The notes: generated by a model not told the origin, from the sequence alone. A stretch of DNA of 64,000 nucleotides from Rhizobium hidalgonense (GCF_002914525.1 NZ_LODW01000048.1:248001-312000); one strand, 5' to 3'; counted from the stretch's first letter, positions 56,741 through 64,000 are shown. Program-made: numbers and translations.

Positions 56741-57159
56741 CGCGTCGAGATCGTGCCGAGCAGCACGACCGTATCGAGATAGACATGCGGATTGAGCCAG
56801 GTGAGCGCAAGACAGGTCGCGAGCGTCTGCCGAAAGCTCGCTGTCTTGGCCTCCGCCTCCGTCAGGGTGGCGGATGACCGAAAAGCGGAATAGAGGCTTT
56901 TAGCGCCATACCAGGCGAGAAACGCCGCTCCGCCATACCGCATGAGCGGATCGAGCCAGGGCAGCAGCCTGGCAATCTGCTGCAGGCTGGTCACGCCGAG
57001 CACGATCAGCGCGGCATCCGACAGAGCGCAGGCGAGGCAGACGGCGAAGACGTGTTCGTTGCGCAGGCCCTGGCGAAGAATGAAGGCATTCTGGGCGCCG
57101 ATCGCGACAATCAGACTAAGCCCCATCATCAGGCCCGTGACATAGATCGAAAAATTCAT
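56551..57159 (-). CDS. argO: LysE/ArgO family amino acid exporter
   Basis: A 202-residue membrane protein with about six helices. The LysE signature GLSLIVAIGAQNAFILRQG is at the N-terminus and the conserved TWLNPHVYLDTVVLLGT near 140. It should export arginine or lysine. It faces an ArgP/IciA regulator across 100 bp, the classic arrangement in which ArgP activates argO. ATG 57159 is preferred over 57174. Confidence 0.9.
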   Translation of the reverse strand: MNFSIYVTGLMMGLSLIVAIGAQNAFILRQGLRNEHVFAVCLACALSDAALIVLGVTSLQQIARLLPWLDPLMRYGGAAFLAWYGAKSLYSAFRSSATLTEAEAKTASFRQTLATCLALTWLNPHVYLDTVVLLGTISTRYPGQQASFAAGAVTGSFLFFFALGYGAAWLRPIFSKPSSWRMLETLVAVTMWIIAFKLLGST

Positions 57160-57259
57160 CGCTTTGGCAAACACCCCTCAACTCGGTGATGATTGGGTAT
57201 TGCCATTCCTAGAATTAGGCTAGTTAATCTGACTTATTCCGATTAAGCGAAACTAATCC

Positions 57260-58153
57260 GTGCTCGACTACCCCGCTCTCCGCGCTGTCGCAACCATCGT
57301 CCAGACGGGCAGCTTCGAAAGGGCTGCGACGGTGCTGAACGTAACGCCATCGGCCATCTCGCAGCGCGTGAAGCAGCTCGAAGAGCGGCTCGGCACCGTC
57401 CTCATCGTGAGAGGTTCTCCCTGCACGGCGACCGAAAAGGGGGAATGGCTCTGCCGCCATATGGAGAATGTCGGCATGCTCGAAGCCGAACTCTTCGGGC
57501 AACTGCCGGCTCTGGTCGATCCCGACGAGCCGCGCCAGAGGGTGACGCTTCAGATCGCGACAAACGCCGACAGCCTCGGGACGTGGTTCGTCGAGGCGAT
57601 GTCGAATTTCGCCAAGGGCTCTTCCTATCTGCTGAACATCGCCGTCGACGACCAGGACCACACCGCCGAATGGCTGCAGCGCGGGCGGGTGATCGCCGCC
57701 GTCACCAGCCTGGAAAAACCGGTCCGCGGATGCCGGCGTTTTGCCCTCGGCGTCCTGCGCTATCACGCCACGGCCACGCCCGGCTTCGTCGCCTGTCACT
57801 TTCCCGACGGCGTGACCGCCGAGGCCATCCGCAACGCTCCAGCCCTGACCTTCAATCAGAAAGATAGACTGCAGAGCAGCTGGGTACGCAGCGTGTTCGG
57901 ACGCGATCTCGACTATCCCACCCACTGGCTGCCCTCGCCGCAAAGTTTCGTCGAGGCGAGCGTCTCGGGCATGGGATGGGGAATGAACCCGACCCAGCTG
58001 ACCGGCGAGCATCTCGCATCGGGACGGTTGGTAGAACTGGTTCCTGACACGCCGTTGGACGTCCCACTATACTGGCAGATAAACCGCCTCGCCGCGGATC
58101 GCCTGGCGGATCTGACGCGCGAAATCGTCACGGTAGCGAAGCGACGTCTTTGA
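57260..58153 (+). CDS. argP: LysR regulator ArgP (IciA)
   Basis: A 297-residue LysR protein of the ArgP/LysG type. The start MLDYPALRAVATIVQTGSFE and HTH (AATVLNVTPSAISQRVKQLE) are characteristic, as is WMNPTQL-like GWGMNPTQL near the ligand pocket. It is divergent from the LysE-type exporter, which it should activate in response to basic amino acids. Confidence 0.93.
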   Translation: MLDYPALRAVATIVQTGSFERAATVLNVTPSAISQRVKQLEERLGTVLIVRGSPCTATEKGEWLCRHMENVGMLEAELFGQLPALVDPDEPRQRVTLQIATNADSLGTWFVEAMSNFAKGSSYLLNIAVDDQDHTAEWLQRGRVIAAVTSLEKPVRGCRRFALGVLRYHATATPGFVACHFPDGVTAEAIRNAPALTFNQKDRLQSSWVRSVFGRDLDYPTHWLPSPQSFVEASVSGMGWGMNPTQLTGEHLASGRLVELVPDTPLDVPLYWQINRLAADRLADLTREIVTVAKRRL

Positions 58154-58176
58154 TCGCGATTACCGACGCGGCGCGA

Positions 58177-58426
58177 TCAAGCGTAAGCCGTGCGGCTGCC
58201 GAACTCGCTTGTCTCGCCGGAGCGCTCCTTCGGAGCCTCGGCGGCTGGCTTCGATCCGGCGGATGCCTCGGTCTTGCTGCTCTCGGACGCATCGAGCCTG
58301 TCAAACTTGGCCACCAGCGCCTCGATCGATTTCGATCGTGGGCTTCACTTTATCGTCCTTTGCGCGACAGGGATGCCTGCTTTTCGGCAAACTGGCCGAA
58401 CCCGGCACCGCCCAGAGTATCGCGTC
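58177..58426 (-). other. Probable gene remnants between argP and the GreA-like gene
   Basis: The minus strand has two short coding-like endings. 58177-58344 is open for 55 codons (KSIEALVAKFDRLDASES and a tail ending FGSRTAYA before TGA) but has no start. Just upstream, another frame gives GGAGFGQFAEKQASLSRKGR and stops at a TAA. Both have codon bias like real genes. They look like the 3' ends of decayed genes; I do not recognise the families. Confidence 0.35.
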
Positions 58427-58909
58427 CTACGCGATGGCGACGATCTCCAACTCCTGGCCACCTGTTTCCGCCACGTCGCCGACCGCCTTGCCCATCAGCA
58501 ACCGCGCCACCGGGGAGACATAGGAAATCGATCCGGCCTTGGGATCGGCTTCGTCCTCGCCGACAATACGATAGGTCTGCACACGCCCGTCGTCGCGGCG
58601 GAAGGTCACCGTATTGCCGAAGGCGACAGCGTCGGTTGACGGTGAGTCCGCCATGAGCTGGGCAGTGCGCAGCCTTGCTTTGAAGTAGCGCAGGTCGCGC
58701 AAGGGACCTGACGCCTGCCGCCGCCGTTCATTCACGTCATCGATGGTACTCGCCGCATCATAAGCCTCGCGCGCTTGCTGGAACTGCAATTCCAGAGCCT
58801 TCAACCCGGCCTCCGTGACAAGGTTCAGATACGGCGAAATCGGACGGTCGGGCAGCAGGGTTTCCGAAGCGGTTTCGAAACTCTCTTCCTTGGTGAAGGC
58901 GACGGCCAA
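58427..58909 (-). CDS. GreA/GreB-family transcription elongation factor-like protein
   Basis: A 160-residue protein. The N-terminal helical hairpin (LVTEAGLKALELQFQQAREAYD) and the C-terminal GreA FKBP-like domain (GNTVTFRRDDGR, then SPVARLLMGKAVGDVAE) are both present. Such proteins bind the RNA polymerase secondary channel. I chose the TTG at 58909 because GGAG lies 7 bases ahead and it starts near the family beginning; an ATG at 58942 is an alternative. Several Gre-like paralogues are usual in rhizobia. Confidence 0.82.
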   Translation of the reverse strand: MAVAFTKEESFETASETLLPDRPISPYLNLVTEAGLKALELQFQQAREAYDAASTIDDVNERRRQASGPLRDLRYFKARLRTAQLMADSPSTDAVAFGNTVTFRRDDGRVQTYRIVGEDEADPKAGSISYVSPVARLLMGKAVGDVAETGGQELEIVAIA

Positions 58910-59026
58910 TTCAATACTCCATTTGAAGCGCAATGCGCCCATAGCTGGCGGGCAAGCTGCCCATAGTGGGAAGTAACCATACACCGGCTGCGGCCGAACC
59001 GCCAATATCGGCCCGGCGGCGGCGAC

Positions 59027-59051
59027 GGAACGTCCTGCGCCGCATGGCGTT
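59027..59051 (+). promoter_or_regulatory. EcfG (general stress sigma) promoter for the MgtC gene
   Basis: GGAAC at 59027-59031, a 16-base spacer, then CGTT at 59048-59051. This is a full match to the alphaproteobacterial EcfG/RpoE2 consensus GGAAC-N16/17-CGTT. The MgtC-type gene starts 84 bp downstream. Confidence 0.75.
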
Positions 59052-59134
59052 TTAGACCCGGGACGCATCGAGGCTGAGGAGGATCGCATGCCCGGCAAGC
59101 AGCGGAAAGGCCGTGACGAAGGCTGGAGACAGAC

Positions 59135-59854
59135 ATGCCTTCTTTCCTGACCGACGCCATGCCGCTGACACCGAGCTGGTGGGATATCGGTGCGCGCATC
59201 GCATTGACGGTGGTCGCTGGTGGCCTCATCGGCCTCGATCGCGAGCGCGGCGGTCATGCGGCGGGCTTCAGGACCACGATCCTGGTGGCGCTTGCCGCCT
59301 GCCTGGCGATGATCCAGGCGAACCTCCTTCTGTCGACCGATGGAAAAACCTTTAGTTATTTCACGCAGATGGACGTGCTGCGCTTTCCCCTCGGTGTGCT
59401 GACGGGGGTCGGCTTCATCGGCGGCGGCGCGATCCTGAGGCGTGGCGATACGATGACCGGCGTCACAACCGCAGCGACCATGTGGTTCATGACCGTCGTC
59501 GGCCTCTGCTTCGGCGGCGGCCAGGTCGTGATCGGGATGATCGCCACCGTGGTTGCCTTCATCGTGCTTTCGCCCATGAAGCGCCTGGATAACTGGCTGC
59601 GCTGCGAACGCAAGGCAACTCTCGTCATCTACGGGTCGAGTTCCGCCATACCCGACCTGTCGGATGTGCTTGAACCCCTCGAATGCAGCGCGCTGTTCGG
59701 ATCGGTGAAACGGACCGAAGACGGCCGCATGGGGACCACGTTCGAGTTGCGCTGGCTGGCGAAAGATCCGGACGCATCCGCGCGTGCGATCCTGGCCGCC
59801 GTCTCCGACGCGCACGAAGTCGCGGAATTTTCGATGCAGTCCACGACAACCTGA
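59135..59854 (+). CDS. MgtC/SapB family membrane protein
   Basis: A 239-residue protein. The MgtC domain spans residues 15-150 with about five helices: GGLIGLDRERGGHAAGFRTTILVALA, then GVGFIGGGAILRRGDTMTGVTTAATMW. The remaining 85 residues form a soluble ACT-like end. Family members inhibit ATP synthase or help survival at low magnesium and in hosts. An EcfG promoter upstream suggests induction by general stress. It converges on the DUF3008 gene with 17 bp between stops. Confidence 0.9.
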   Translation: MPSFLTDAMPLTPSWWDIGARIALTVVAGGLIGLDRERGGHAAGFRTTILVALAACLAMIQANLLLSTDGKTFSYFTQMDVLRFPLGVLTGVGFIGGGAILRRGDTMTGVTTAATMWFMTVVGLCFGGGQVVIGMIATVVAFIVLSPMKRLDNWLRCERKATLVIYGSSSAIPDLSDVLEPLECSALFGSVKRTEDGRMGTTFELRWLAKDPDASARAILAAVSDAHEVAEFSMQSTTT

Positions 59855-59871
59855 TTCGAGGGAACCATTCC

Positions 59872-60057
59872 CTATTTGGAGGCGTGCTCGGGTTTGCCCT
59901 TTCTCTTGGTCGACGCGAATTCTTCGAGCTGCTTTTCGCTCATGGATTCGACCATCTGCTTTGAAGCGCCCTTGAGTTCCTTCTTCGGCGTCTCGCCGCG
60001 CTTGGCCGAAAGCGCGGCGCCGGCTGCCTTTTGCTGGGCTTTGGACTTGGCTGGCAT
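59872..60057 (-). CDS. DUF3008-like small basic protein
   Basis: A 61-residue Lys/Ala-rich protein starting MPAKSKAQQKAAGAALSAKRG and ending in a basic tail. It matches the DUF3008 pattern of small stress-induced proteins. I chose ATG 60057, which has GGAG 6-8 bases ahead; the upstream ATG at 60099 overlaps the next gene. It is the third gene of the EcfG-controlled unit. Confidence 0.8.
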   Translation of the reverse strand: MPAKSKAQQKAAGAALSAKRGETPKKELKGASKQMVESMSEKQLEEFASTKRKGKPEHASK

Positions 60058-60095
60058 ATCGATCTCCTTCTGCCTGAATAAGGCGCCCGCTGCCG

Positions 60096-60305
60096 TCAAA
60101 GCTTCCGGAGTTCGCCGGGCTTGTGCGCGGCCCGCTTTCCCGATTTGTCACTTTTGACGATATATTGCGGCAGCGCTGCCGACGCCTTCACCTCATGACC
60201 CTTGATCTTCGTCTCGCGGGTCTGCTTGCTGATCACTTTGCCCTTGGTCTTTCCCCGGCTGGTATCCCAGCTCACTTCGTCGCCCCCCTCCAATTGTTTC
60301 GACAT
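60096..60305 (-). CDS. DUF2945 (hypervirulence-associated TUDOR domain) protein
   Basis: A 69-residue protein with a Tudor-like beta-barrel: GDEVSWDTSRGKTKGKVISK, then YIVKSDKSGKRAAHKPGEL. Proteins of this family are common in stress regulons; some bind nucleic acids or chromatin-like targets, but the function is not known. It lies 51 bp after the DUF2171 gene and 38 bp before the DUF3008 gene. Confidence 0.85.
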   Translation of the reverse strand: MSKQLEGGDEVSWDTSRGKTKGKVISKQTRETKIKGHEVKASAALPQYIVKSDKSGKRAAHKPGELRKL

Positions 60306-60356
60306 GGCTCTCCCCGTCGGTGAGGGGTTGCGGCAAAAGCCGCAGCCGATCGCTCG

Positions 60357-60590
60357 TCAGTTGATGGTGGCCCACTGGCTGCGGACATCCCTTGCGTTTT
60401 TCGACAGGTGAACGTGAGCGTCGACATGATCGACCCAGTCGAGCGGGATCAGGTGGTGCTTGCCGTCCTCCGAGTCGGTCTTCGTCAGCTTGATGCGGGT
60501 CGGACCATCGAGATGATCCACGGTCCCGACATGGGTGCCGTCGGCGGTCAGAACTTCCATATGTTCACGGATCTGATCTGCGGAAATCAT
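60357..60590 (-). CDS. DUF2171 protein (PRC-barrel-like)
   Basis: A 77-residue protein: MISADQIREHMEVLTADGTHVGTVDHLDG at the start (given in part: HMEVLTADGTHVGTVDHL), then HHLIPLDWVDHVDAHVHLS. This is the DUF2171 family, related to PRC-barrel folds. The ATG at 60590 has AAAGGAG ahead. An EcfG promoter lies 38 bp upstream. It heads a three-gene stress operon. Confidence 0.87.
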   Translation of the reverse strand: MISADQIREHMEVLTADGTHVGTVDHLDGPTRIKLTKTDSEDGKHHLIPLDWVDHVDAHVHLSKNARDVRSQWATIN

Positions 60591-60627
60591 CGTTTGCTCC
60601 TTTGCGTCGTTGTCGGTATCAGACGCC

Positions 60628-60652
60628 AACGACGTGGAGCGAACTTGGTTCC
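60628..60652 (-). promoter_or_regulatory. EcfG promoter of the DUF2171-DUF2945-DUF3008 operon
   Basis: On the minus strand GGAAC (60652-60648), a 16-base spacer and CGTT (60631-60628) match the EcfG consensus exactly. The DUF2171 start is 38 bp downstream. Confidence 0.8.
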
Positions 60653-60678
60653 CCAGTTCGATGAACCTCGTTCGTTAC

Positions 60679-61338
60679 CTACTCAGTCATCTTGATCGAC
60701 ATCATCATGTCGGCAATTTCAGCATCGTGCTTGTCCTCGTCGCCTTTCGTCCCCCAGTACGTAACGACAAGAGCTTTCTCGCCGGTGCTTGATACGAATG
60801 CCATGCCAACGCTCACAGGCCCGTCTTCGTCCTTGCCGTCCCAGTCCAGCGTCGTCATTTGGAGGCCGTTCACTTCGGTTACCGGCGTCTCCTTCTGGGT
60901 TTTGACGTCCAGTGTCACACCATTCTTCGCGAGAAAGTCGATGGCATCGGTGGTGACCTGATCCATCGACTTGGAGTCCGCCACATCAACAGAGAAGTAG
61001 ATCGCCGAGTCCGACGAATTTGCCTGGACACCGGTTTCCGTCTCTTCGGGTTGCCAGCTGTCCGGGATGGTGATGCTCGCAACCGGAGCGTCGCTTGGAA
61101 ACTTCATCGTGGCAGCGTCTGCGAAGGCCGGCATGGAGGCTGTAATAAGCGCGTAGCCGTTCTTCACCATCCCCTCGACGAGCTTTGTTTGAAACCGACT
61201 GACCCCGCCCGTGAACTTAAAGGTAGCCATCGACTTGCGAAGCTGATCGGCCTCGCCGCCCGTAAACCCGGCACAGACCATCGCGACCTTCATGGCGCTC
61301 TCCTGAAAGAGCGGCACGCCGAGCGTCTTGCTCAGCAC
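60679..61338 (-). CDS. Chimeric reading frame: dnaE2 fragment fused to a periplasmic protein
   Basis: The C-terminal 158 residues (from [13 protein letters not shown] onward, about 61152 to 60679) are a small secreted protein. Its truncated signal peptide has the cleavage site AFA-DA, and its mature part starts [20 protein letters not shown]. The N-terminal 62 residues ([36 protein letters not shown]) are instead an internal piece of the error-prone polymerase DnaE2. The only start here is a GTG inside dnaE2 sequence. The secreted protein has lost most of its own signal peptide and is probably not made properly, unless an internal ATG (GMVKNGY) is used. Confidence 0.65.
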   Translation of the reverse strand: MLSKTLGVPLFQESAMKVAMVCAGFTGGEADQLRKSMATFKFTGGVSRFQTKLVEGMVKNGYALITASMPAFADAATMKFPSDAPVASITIPDSWQPEETETGVQANSSDSAIYFSVDVADSKSMDQVTTDAIDFLAKNGVTLDVKTQKETPVTEVNGLQMTTLDWDGKDEDGPVSVGMAFVSSTGEKALVVTYWGTKGDEDKHDAEIADMMMSIKMTE

Positions 61339-61398
61339 TGCCTCGAGTTCGGGCGTCGGATATTCAGGCTTCTCCTTGCCCTCGCGACGCCGAAGATA
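61153..61398 (-). pseudogene. dnaE2: Internal fragment of dnaE2 (imuC)
   Basis: About 82 codons read [20 protein letters not shown], then the polymerase motif [34 protein letters not shown] and [11 protein letters not shown]. This is the palm/finger-region sequence of DnaE2, which in full is over 1000 residues. Both ends are cut: the expected preceding PG..xG motif and the following FAE/GYGFPESHAASFA part are missing. It is bounded by the periplasmic gene and the ATPase gene. Confidence 0.8.
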
Positions 61399-62557
61399 GC
61401 GAACGATTCAAGTGATAGGCCAGGATCTCCGCACGCTCCTCGTCCTCCGGAAGATCCAGATGGACGTGCTTCTCCAGACGTCCGGACCTCAAGATAGCGT
61501 TGTCGATCAGGTGCCCGTAGTTCGTCGCTCCGACGACGATCGTTCCCGGCTGTCCGAGGGCATGCGTCGTCAGGTCGAGAAACCTTCCGATCACGTTTCC
61601 CTCGTAGAACGCGTGATCGCCCCGCATCGTTGTGCGATCTCCGATCGCGTCCAGTTCGTCCACGAGCAGTACCGCGCCTCGACGAGACGTGGCATCGGCG
61701 AACGATGCGGACATCGCGGCAAGCATGTCGCCCAGGTAACCCTTGTTGGCCCCCTGCCAGGCGCCGACCGATGTCGGAACGAGGTCGAAGCCGAGCTCGT
61801 TGGCGAGCGCGGTTGCGAACAACGTCTTGCCAGTTCCTGGCGGGCCGACGAGAAGGACGCCTCTGTCAACGTCCGACCACGGCAGCTTGTCCTCCCGCCA
61901 GTCCGCCACGTCCTGTTTTATCGCGCCCACCCAGGCTCGGGCGGGTCCATACCCAGGAAGGTCGGAAAGCTTCGGCGAGCGATCCGGCTCCGGGACGGGT
62001 TTAGTCAGAGTGGCCAGGTCCAGCCCATTCAAGGATCTTCTGGCTGTGAGGCCGACCACGATCTCGGCCGGCAGTTGCGCGATCGCTTCTGCAAGCGGCT
62101 TGTTGACGTCCTCCACGCCCAGCACCTTCCGCGCGGCAACGACGTGCCTTGCGGTCGGCGCTTTCACGTCGACGATGACGTCCGCGGCCAACTGGAGCGA
62201 ATGCTTTACGCTGTCAAGCGAGGTCGCAAGGTAGATAACCTGATGATCCGGCCGAAAGACTGTAAAGTCTTCGACGCCCTTTCCCCCGGAGCGACGGGAC
62301 GACTCGCCGATAACGTGGACGGGTCGGCGAAAGTCGTCGTAGTACGAGCGATCCCGGCCACCCGTCATGAGGAGCATCGCCGCGGATTTCGCGTGCCAGA
62401 TCCATTCCTTGTCGACGAGGCAGACGATGATCCCCCTAGCGTTGTTCTTGAACTGATCCGTTCCCCGAAGCGCTCTGCGAAGAGAGCAAAGCATCAGGAA
62501 CTGGGCGGCGTTTCTGCTGGTCTCCTGGAAAACCTTGCCGTCGAGGTGGTGATACAT
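61364..62557 (-). CDS. AAA family ATPase, C-terminus replaced by out-of-frame dnaE2 sequence
   Basis: A 397-residue protein with a complete AAA core: Walker [12 protein letters not shown] near 238-248, Walker [13 protein letters not shown] near 300, sensor 1 VVGATN near 345 and Arg finger region [16 protein letters not shown]. The N-terminal 190 residues are family-specific. After [12 protein letters not shown] the last 14 residues come from the dnaE2 fragment in another frame, so the alpha-helical lid domain is missing. ATG 62557 has GGAGG 7 bases ahead. It faces an XRE regulator. It is probably inactive or altered. Confidence 0.75.
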   Translation of the reverse strand: MYHHLDGKVFQETSRNAAQFLMLCSLRRALRGTDQFKNNARGIIVCLVDKEWIWHAKSAAMLLMTGGRDRSYYDDFRRPVHVIGESSRRSGGKGVEDFTVFRPDHQVIYLATSLDSVKHSLQLAADVIVDVKAPTARHVVAARKVLGVEDVNKPLAEAIAQLPAEIVVGLTARRSLNGLDLATLTKPVPEPDRSPKLSDLPGYGPARAWVGAIKQDVADWREDKLPWSDVDRGVLLVGPPGTGKTLFATALANELGFDLVPTSVGAWQGANKGYLGDMLAAMSASFADATSRRGAVLLVDELDAIGDRTTMRGDHAFYEGNVIGRFLDLTTHALGQPGTIVVGATNYGHLIDNAILRSGRLEKHVHLDLPEDEERAEILAYHLNRSLSSASRGQGEA

Positions 62558-62662
62558 TCACGCCGCCTCCACCGGCTGAAACCGGTCTGGGGACGGCCGA
62601 CCGATTCGAGAAGCCCAGATTGGCTGGAAGACGACTGACAAAGGATTTAGCATGATTACGAC

Positions 62663-62691
62663 TCCATTGGATGCATTGCGCATCCAATGGA
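62663..62691. promoter_or_regulatory. Perfect 12-bp inverted repeat between ATPase and XRE genes
   Basis: TCCATTGGATGC (62663-62674), 5 bases, then GCATCCAATGGA (62680-62691). It lies 106 bp upstream of the ATPase start and 76 bp upstream of the XRE start. Its length and symmetry fit an operator of the XRE protein controlling both directions. Confidence 0.6.
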
Positions 62692-62766
62692 TGGCGCCAG
62701 CTTCTCGACGTCAACATTTATTTCCATCAATTTGCGGCGCCTGTGGATACATGGCATTGAATCCTT

Positions 62767-63093
62767 ATGCTGATGGTGCCGCCGGAAATCCTTAAGGTCG
62801 CGAGAGAGTTCCTTGGTCTGAGCCAGGAGCAGGTCGAGAAGCACGCAGGCGTTTCACGGGCGACGGTCTACCGCGTGGAGCGGGGCGTGCGCGATCTGCC
62901 TCAGTACGCATTGCTGGTTCAGCACTTCTATGAGCAGAGCGGGATCGAGTTCGTAGCTCCAGTGGGCGATCGTGGGTGGGGCGTATTCAACCACAACACC
63001 GCCAGAGACGTCCGCGAACTGAACAGGTTTGACGATGTCAGCAAATCGCCCGCCGAAGCAGGGGCGCCGCCCCCGAAGGAAATCGAGACGTGA
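62767..63093 (+). CDS. XRE family helix-turn-helix protein
   Basis: A 108-residue DNA-binding protein. The HTH is VAREFLGLSQEQVEKHAGVSRATVYRVE at about 11-38 (in parts: LGLSQEQVEKHAG, SRATVYRVERG). The C-terminal 50 residues are polar and end in a Pro-rich tail. Similar short XRE proteins regulate neighbouring mobile or accessory genes. It is divergent from the AAA ATPase and likely binds the inverted repeat between them. A start at the second ATG (62773) is possible. Confidence 0.82.
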   Translation: MLMVPPEILKVAREFLGLSQEQVEKHAGVSRATVYRVERGVRDLPQYALLVQHFYEQSGIEFVAPVGDRGWGVFNHNTARDVRELNRFDDVSKSPAEAGAPPPKEIET

Positions 63094-63192
63094 CGATCAA
63101 CTTAGCTCCGACGTATGCCACTGAGCCGACGTTCGGGAGAGGCGCCCACATCTCAGACCGCCTCATGCTACCATCGGAGTCAATAGCATCAT

Positions 63193-63336
63193 ATGGGTTT
63201 GAGCGTGGAAGAACTGAAACTTCGGGTGCGTATTGCTAAAACAAAAGCGCATTTTGAAGCCCGAGTGACCGATACTTCAACAAACGTCAGATTTCATAAA
63301 CTTACGGTTTATGGTGGCCCGTTGAAAACAGTTTAG
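63193..63336 (+). CDS. Possible 47-residue protein
   Basis: The frame starts MGLSVEELKLRVRIAKTKAH and ends GGPLKTV before TAG. Composition is protein-like at the N-terminus, but there is no good ribosome binding site close to the ATG, and a 7-bp inverted repeat (CATAAAC/GTTTATG) lies inside. I do not recognise it. Confidence 0.25.
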   Translation: MGLSVEELKLRVRIAKTKAHFEARVTDTSTNVRFHKLTVYGGPLKTV

Positions 63337-63708
63337 ATGGGTGAATCCGCTTCACTATACGTGGTTTTGTCTCGCCCAAGGCCGGGTTCTGTTTCGCTTT
63401 AATGTGGGTTCGACATACCGCACAGTTTTTGATTCAATAGCGCAAACGCCGCCTCTATCGTGCAAAGTCAACCTTTAAATACCACCACAAAGGAAGAGGG
63501 GCTGCCACCAGCGAGTCCATTTGGCGTTTTTCTTCATGCAATTAATTCAAGTACTTAGCTTGCCAGAAAATCGTTTTATGTAGCAAAAAAATCATTTTGG
63601 ACTGGGGCTATATTTCGACTGCTCCCGATTGCTCTCGGGTCAATTTTCATAATCATGTCGGATCCGACGTGCTGCTAAACGCTTGATATTATTTTGCTGC
63701 AATGATTT

Positions 63709-63790
63709 CGCTTTAGCTGAATCTGTTTCGCTTTACCCGATTCTAGGACGCTTTAGACCGAGGTTAAGGGCGCTTTAAAGTGAGTTCCAC
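63709..63790 (+). repeat. Four CGCTTTA direct repeats at about 20-bp spacing
   Basis: CGCTTTA occurs at 63709, 63729, 63749 and 63771, giving steps of 20, 20 and 22 bp, about two helical turns. The bases between are not conserved. The last copy overlaps TTAA-N7-TTAA (63764-63778), a full match to the CtrA half-site pair. Confidence 0.65.
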
Positions 63791-63968
63791 ATGAGGCGTG
63801 ACGCCGGACGGCCGGCAGGGGGCGCCGCGATCATTCAATAACTCTGATGTTATCCATAAGCTCTATTCGTTTGAATGATGAGTGCCCGAGGCCCATATTA
63901 GGATCATGGACATGGACGAACCTCCCATTCAACGACCATGCCCCTGACCCTTAGAAAGGAACCGGACA

Positions 63969-64000
63969 ATGACCACGCTCACCTATCGCGGTGGCGGCAA
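63969..64000 (+). CDS. Start of an unidentified gene, cut by window end
   Basis: An ATG at 63969 with AGAAAGGA about 8 bases ahead begins MTTLTYRGGG. The start TLTYRG is reminiscent of DUF4278-type small proteins, but ten residues are too few to assign a family. Confidence 0.5.
   Translation, partial: MTTLTYRGGG

Larger units (their letters stand above)
63094..63968. other. AT-richer accessory region with direct repeats and nested palindromes
   Basis: 875 bp without a secure gene and with lower GC than the rest of the window. Contents: a possible 47-codon gene (63193-63336), four CGCTTTA repeats (63709-63777), a solitary CGCTTTA at 63395, and nested inverted repeats around 63830-63879. It looks like a control or replication region or a recombination junction, but no Rep, Par or integrase gene is visible. 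Confidence 0.5.

Noticed and set aside
58910..60151. Long upstream extension of the GreA-like frame (about 400 codons)
   Set aside because: It lies antisense to the MgtC gene, whose family motifs and EcfG promoter are clear; the extension has no domain and is a high-GC shadow frame.

Overview
The window looks like a chromosomal segment of a fast-growing rhizobium, most like Rhizobium leguminosarum or R. etli. Evidence: GC-rich coding with strong third-position bias, the complete acpXL-fabZ-fabF2-fabF1-adh-lpxXL cluster for the very-long-chain fatty acid of rhizobial lipid A, an fnrN gene beside it with two perfect anaeroboxes, EcfG-type stress promoters, and RIME-like palindromic repeats.

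Layout. 1-1.0 kb: end of an ABC-2 exporter operon. 1.5-15.3 kb: a glycoside catabolism locus. A LacI regulator (14.3 kb) faces an operon encoding a substrate-binding protein, two permeases, an ATPase, a GH2 beta-mannosidase, a sugar isomerase, a Gfo/Idh/MocA oxidoreductase, an aldo/keto reductase and a GH43 beta-xylosidase. 15.5-17.8 kb: a compact three-gene cassette (C39-like peptidase, D-Ala-D-Ala ligase-like ATP-grasp enzyme, small P-loop ATPase). 17.8-24.5 kb: methyltransferase, two GNAT genes (one frameshifted), nitrilase-family amidase, gnd, an AraC regulator with SRPBCC and VOC genes, and a PAS protein. 24.6-30.1 kb: the acpXL cluster. 30.5-32 kb: fnrN, an L,D-transpeptidase and a zinc-ribbon protein. 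32-46.4 kb: cobalamin synthesis in several units (cobD-C-B-A with 4-bp overlaps; cobE; cobP-W-N-O behind a B12 riboswitch), interrupted by a nucleoside hydrolase, a TSUP transporter and a broken NTF2-like gene next to an XRE regulator. 47-53 kb: ClC channel, nucleotide cyclase, SDR and cobQ. 53.6-58.2 kb: OpuAC-type binding protein, entericidin-like lipoprotein, LysR regulator, and the divergent argO/argP pair. 58.4-60.7 kb: a stress block (GreA-like factor, MgtC protein, and three small proteins behind an EcfG promoter).

From about 60.7 kb the character changes. A signal-peptide-truncated periplasmic gene is fused to an 82-codon piece of dnaE2 (imuC), which is fused to the 3' end of a truncated AAA ATPase. 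This ATPase faces an XRE regulator across a perfect 12-bp inverted repeat. About 0.9 kb of AT-richer DNA follows, carrying four CGCTTTA direct repeats spaced about 20 bp apart and nested palindromes. This end looks like a recombination scar or accessory region.

The most striking observation is cobN. Two palindromic elements of 149 and 176 bp with near-identical outer arms lie inside the gene in the same reading frame, adding about 110 residues of repeat-encoded peptide. Several genes show single frameshifts (GNAT at 18.6 kb, NTF2-like at 38.9 kb, cyclase start at 50.4 kb), which could be real decay or sequence errors.
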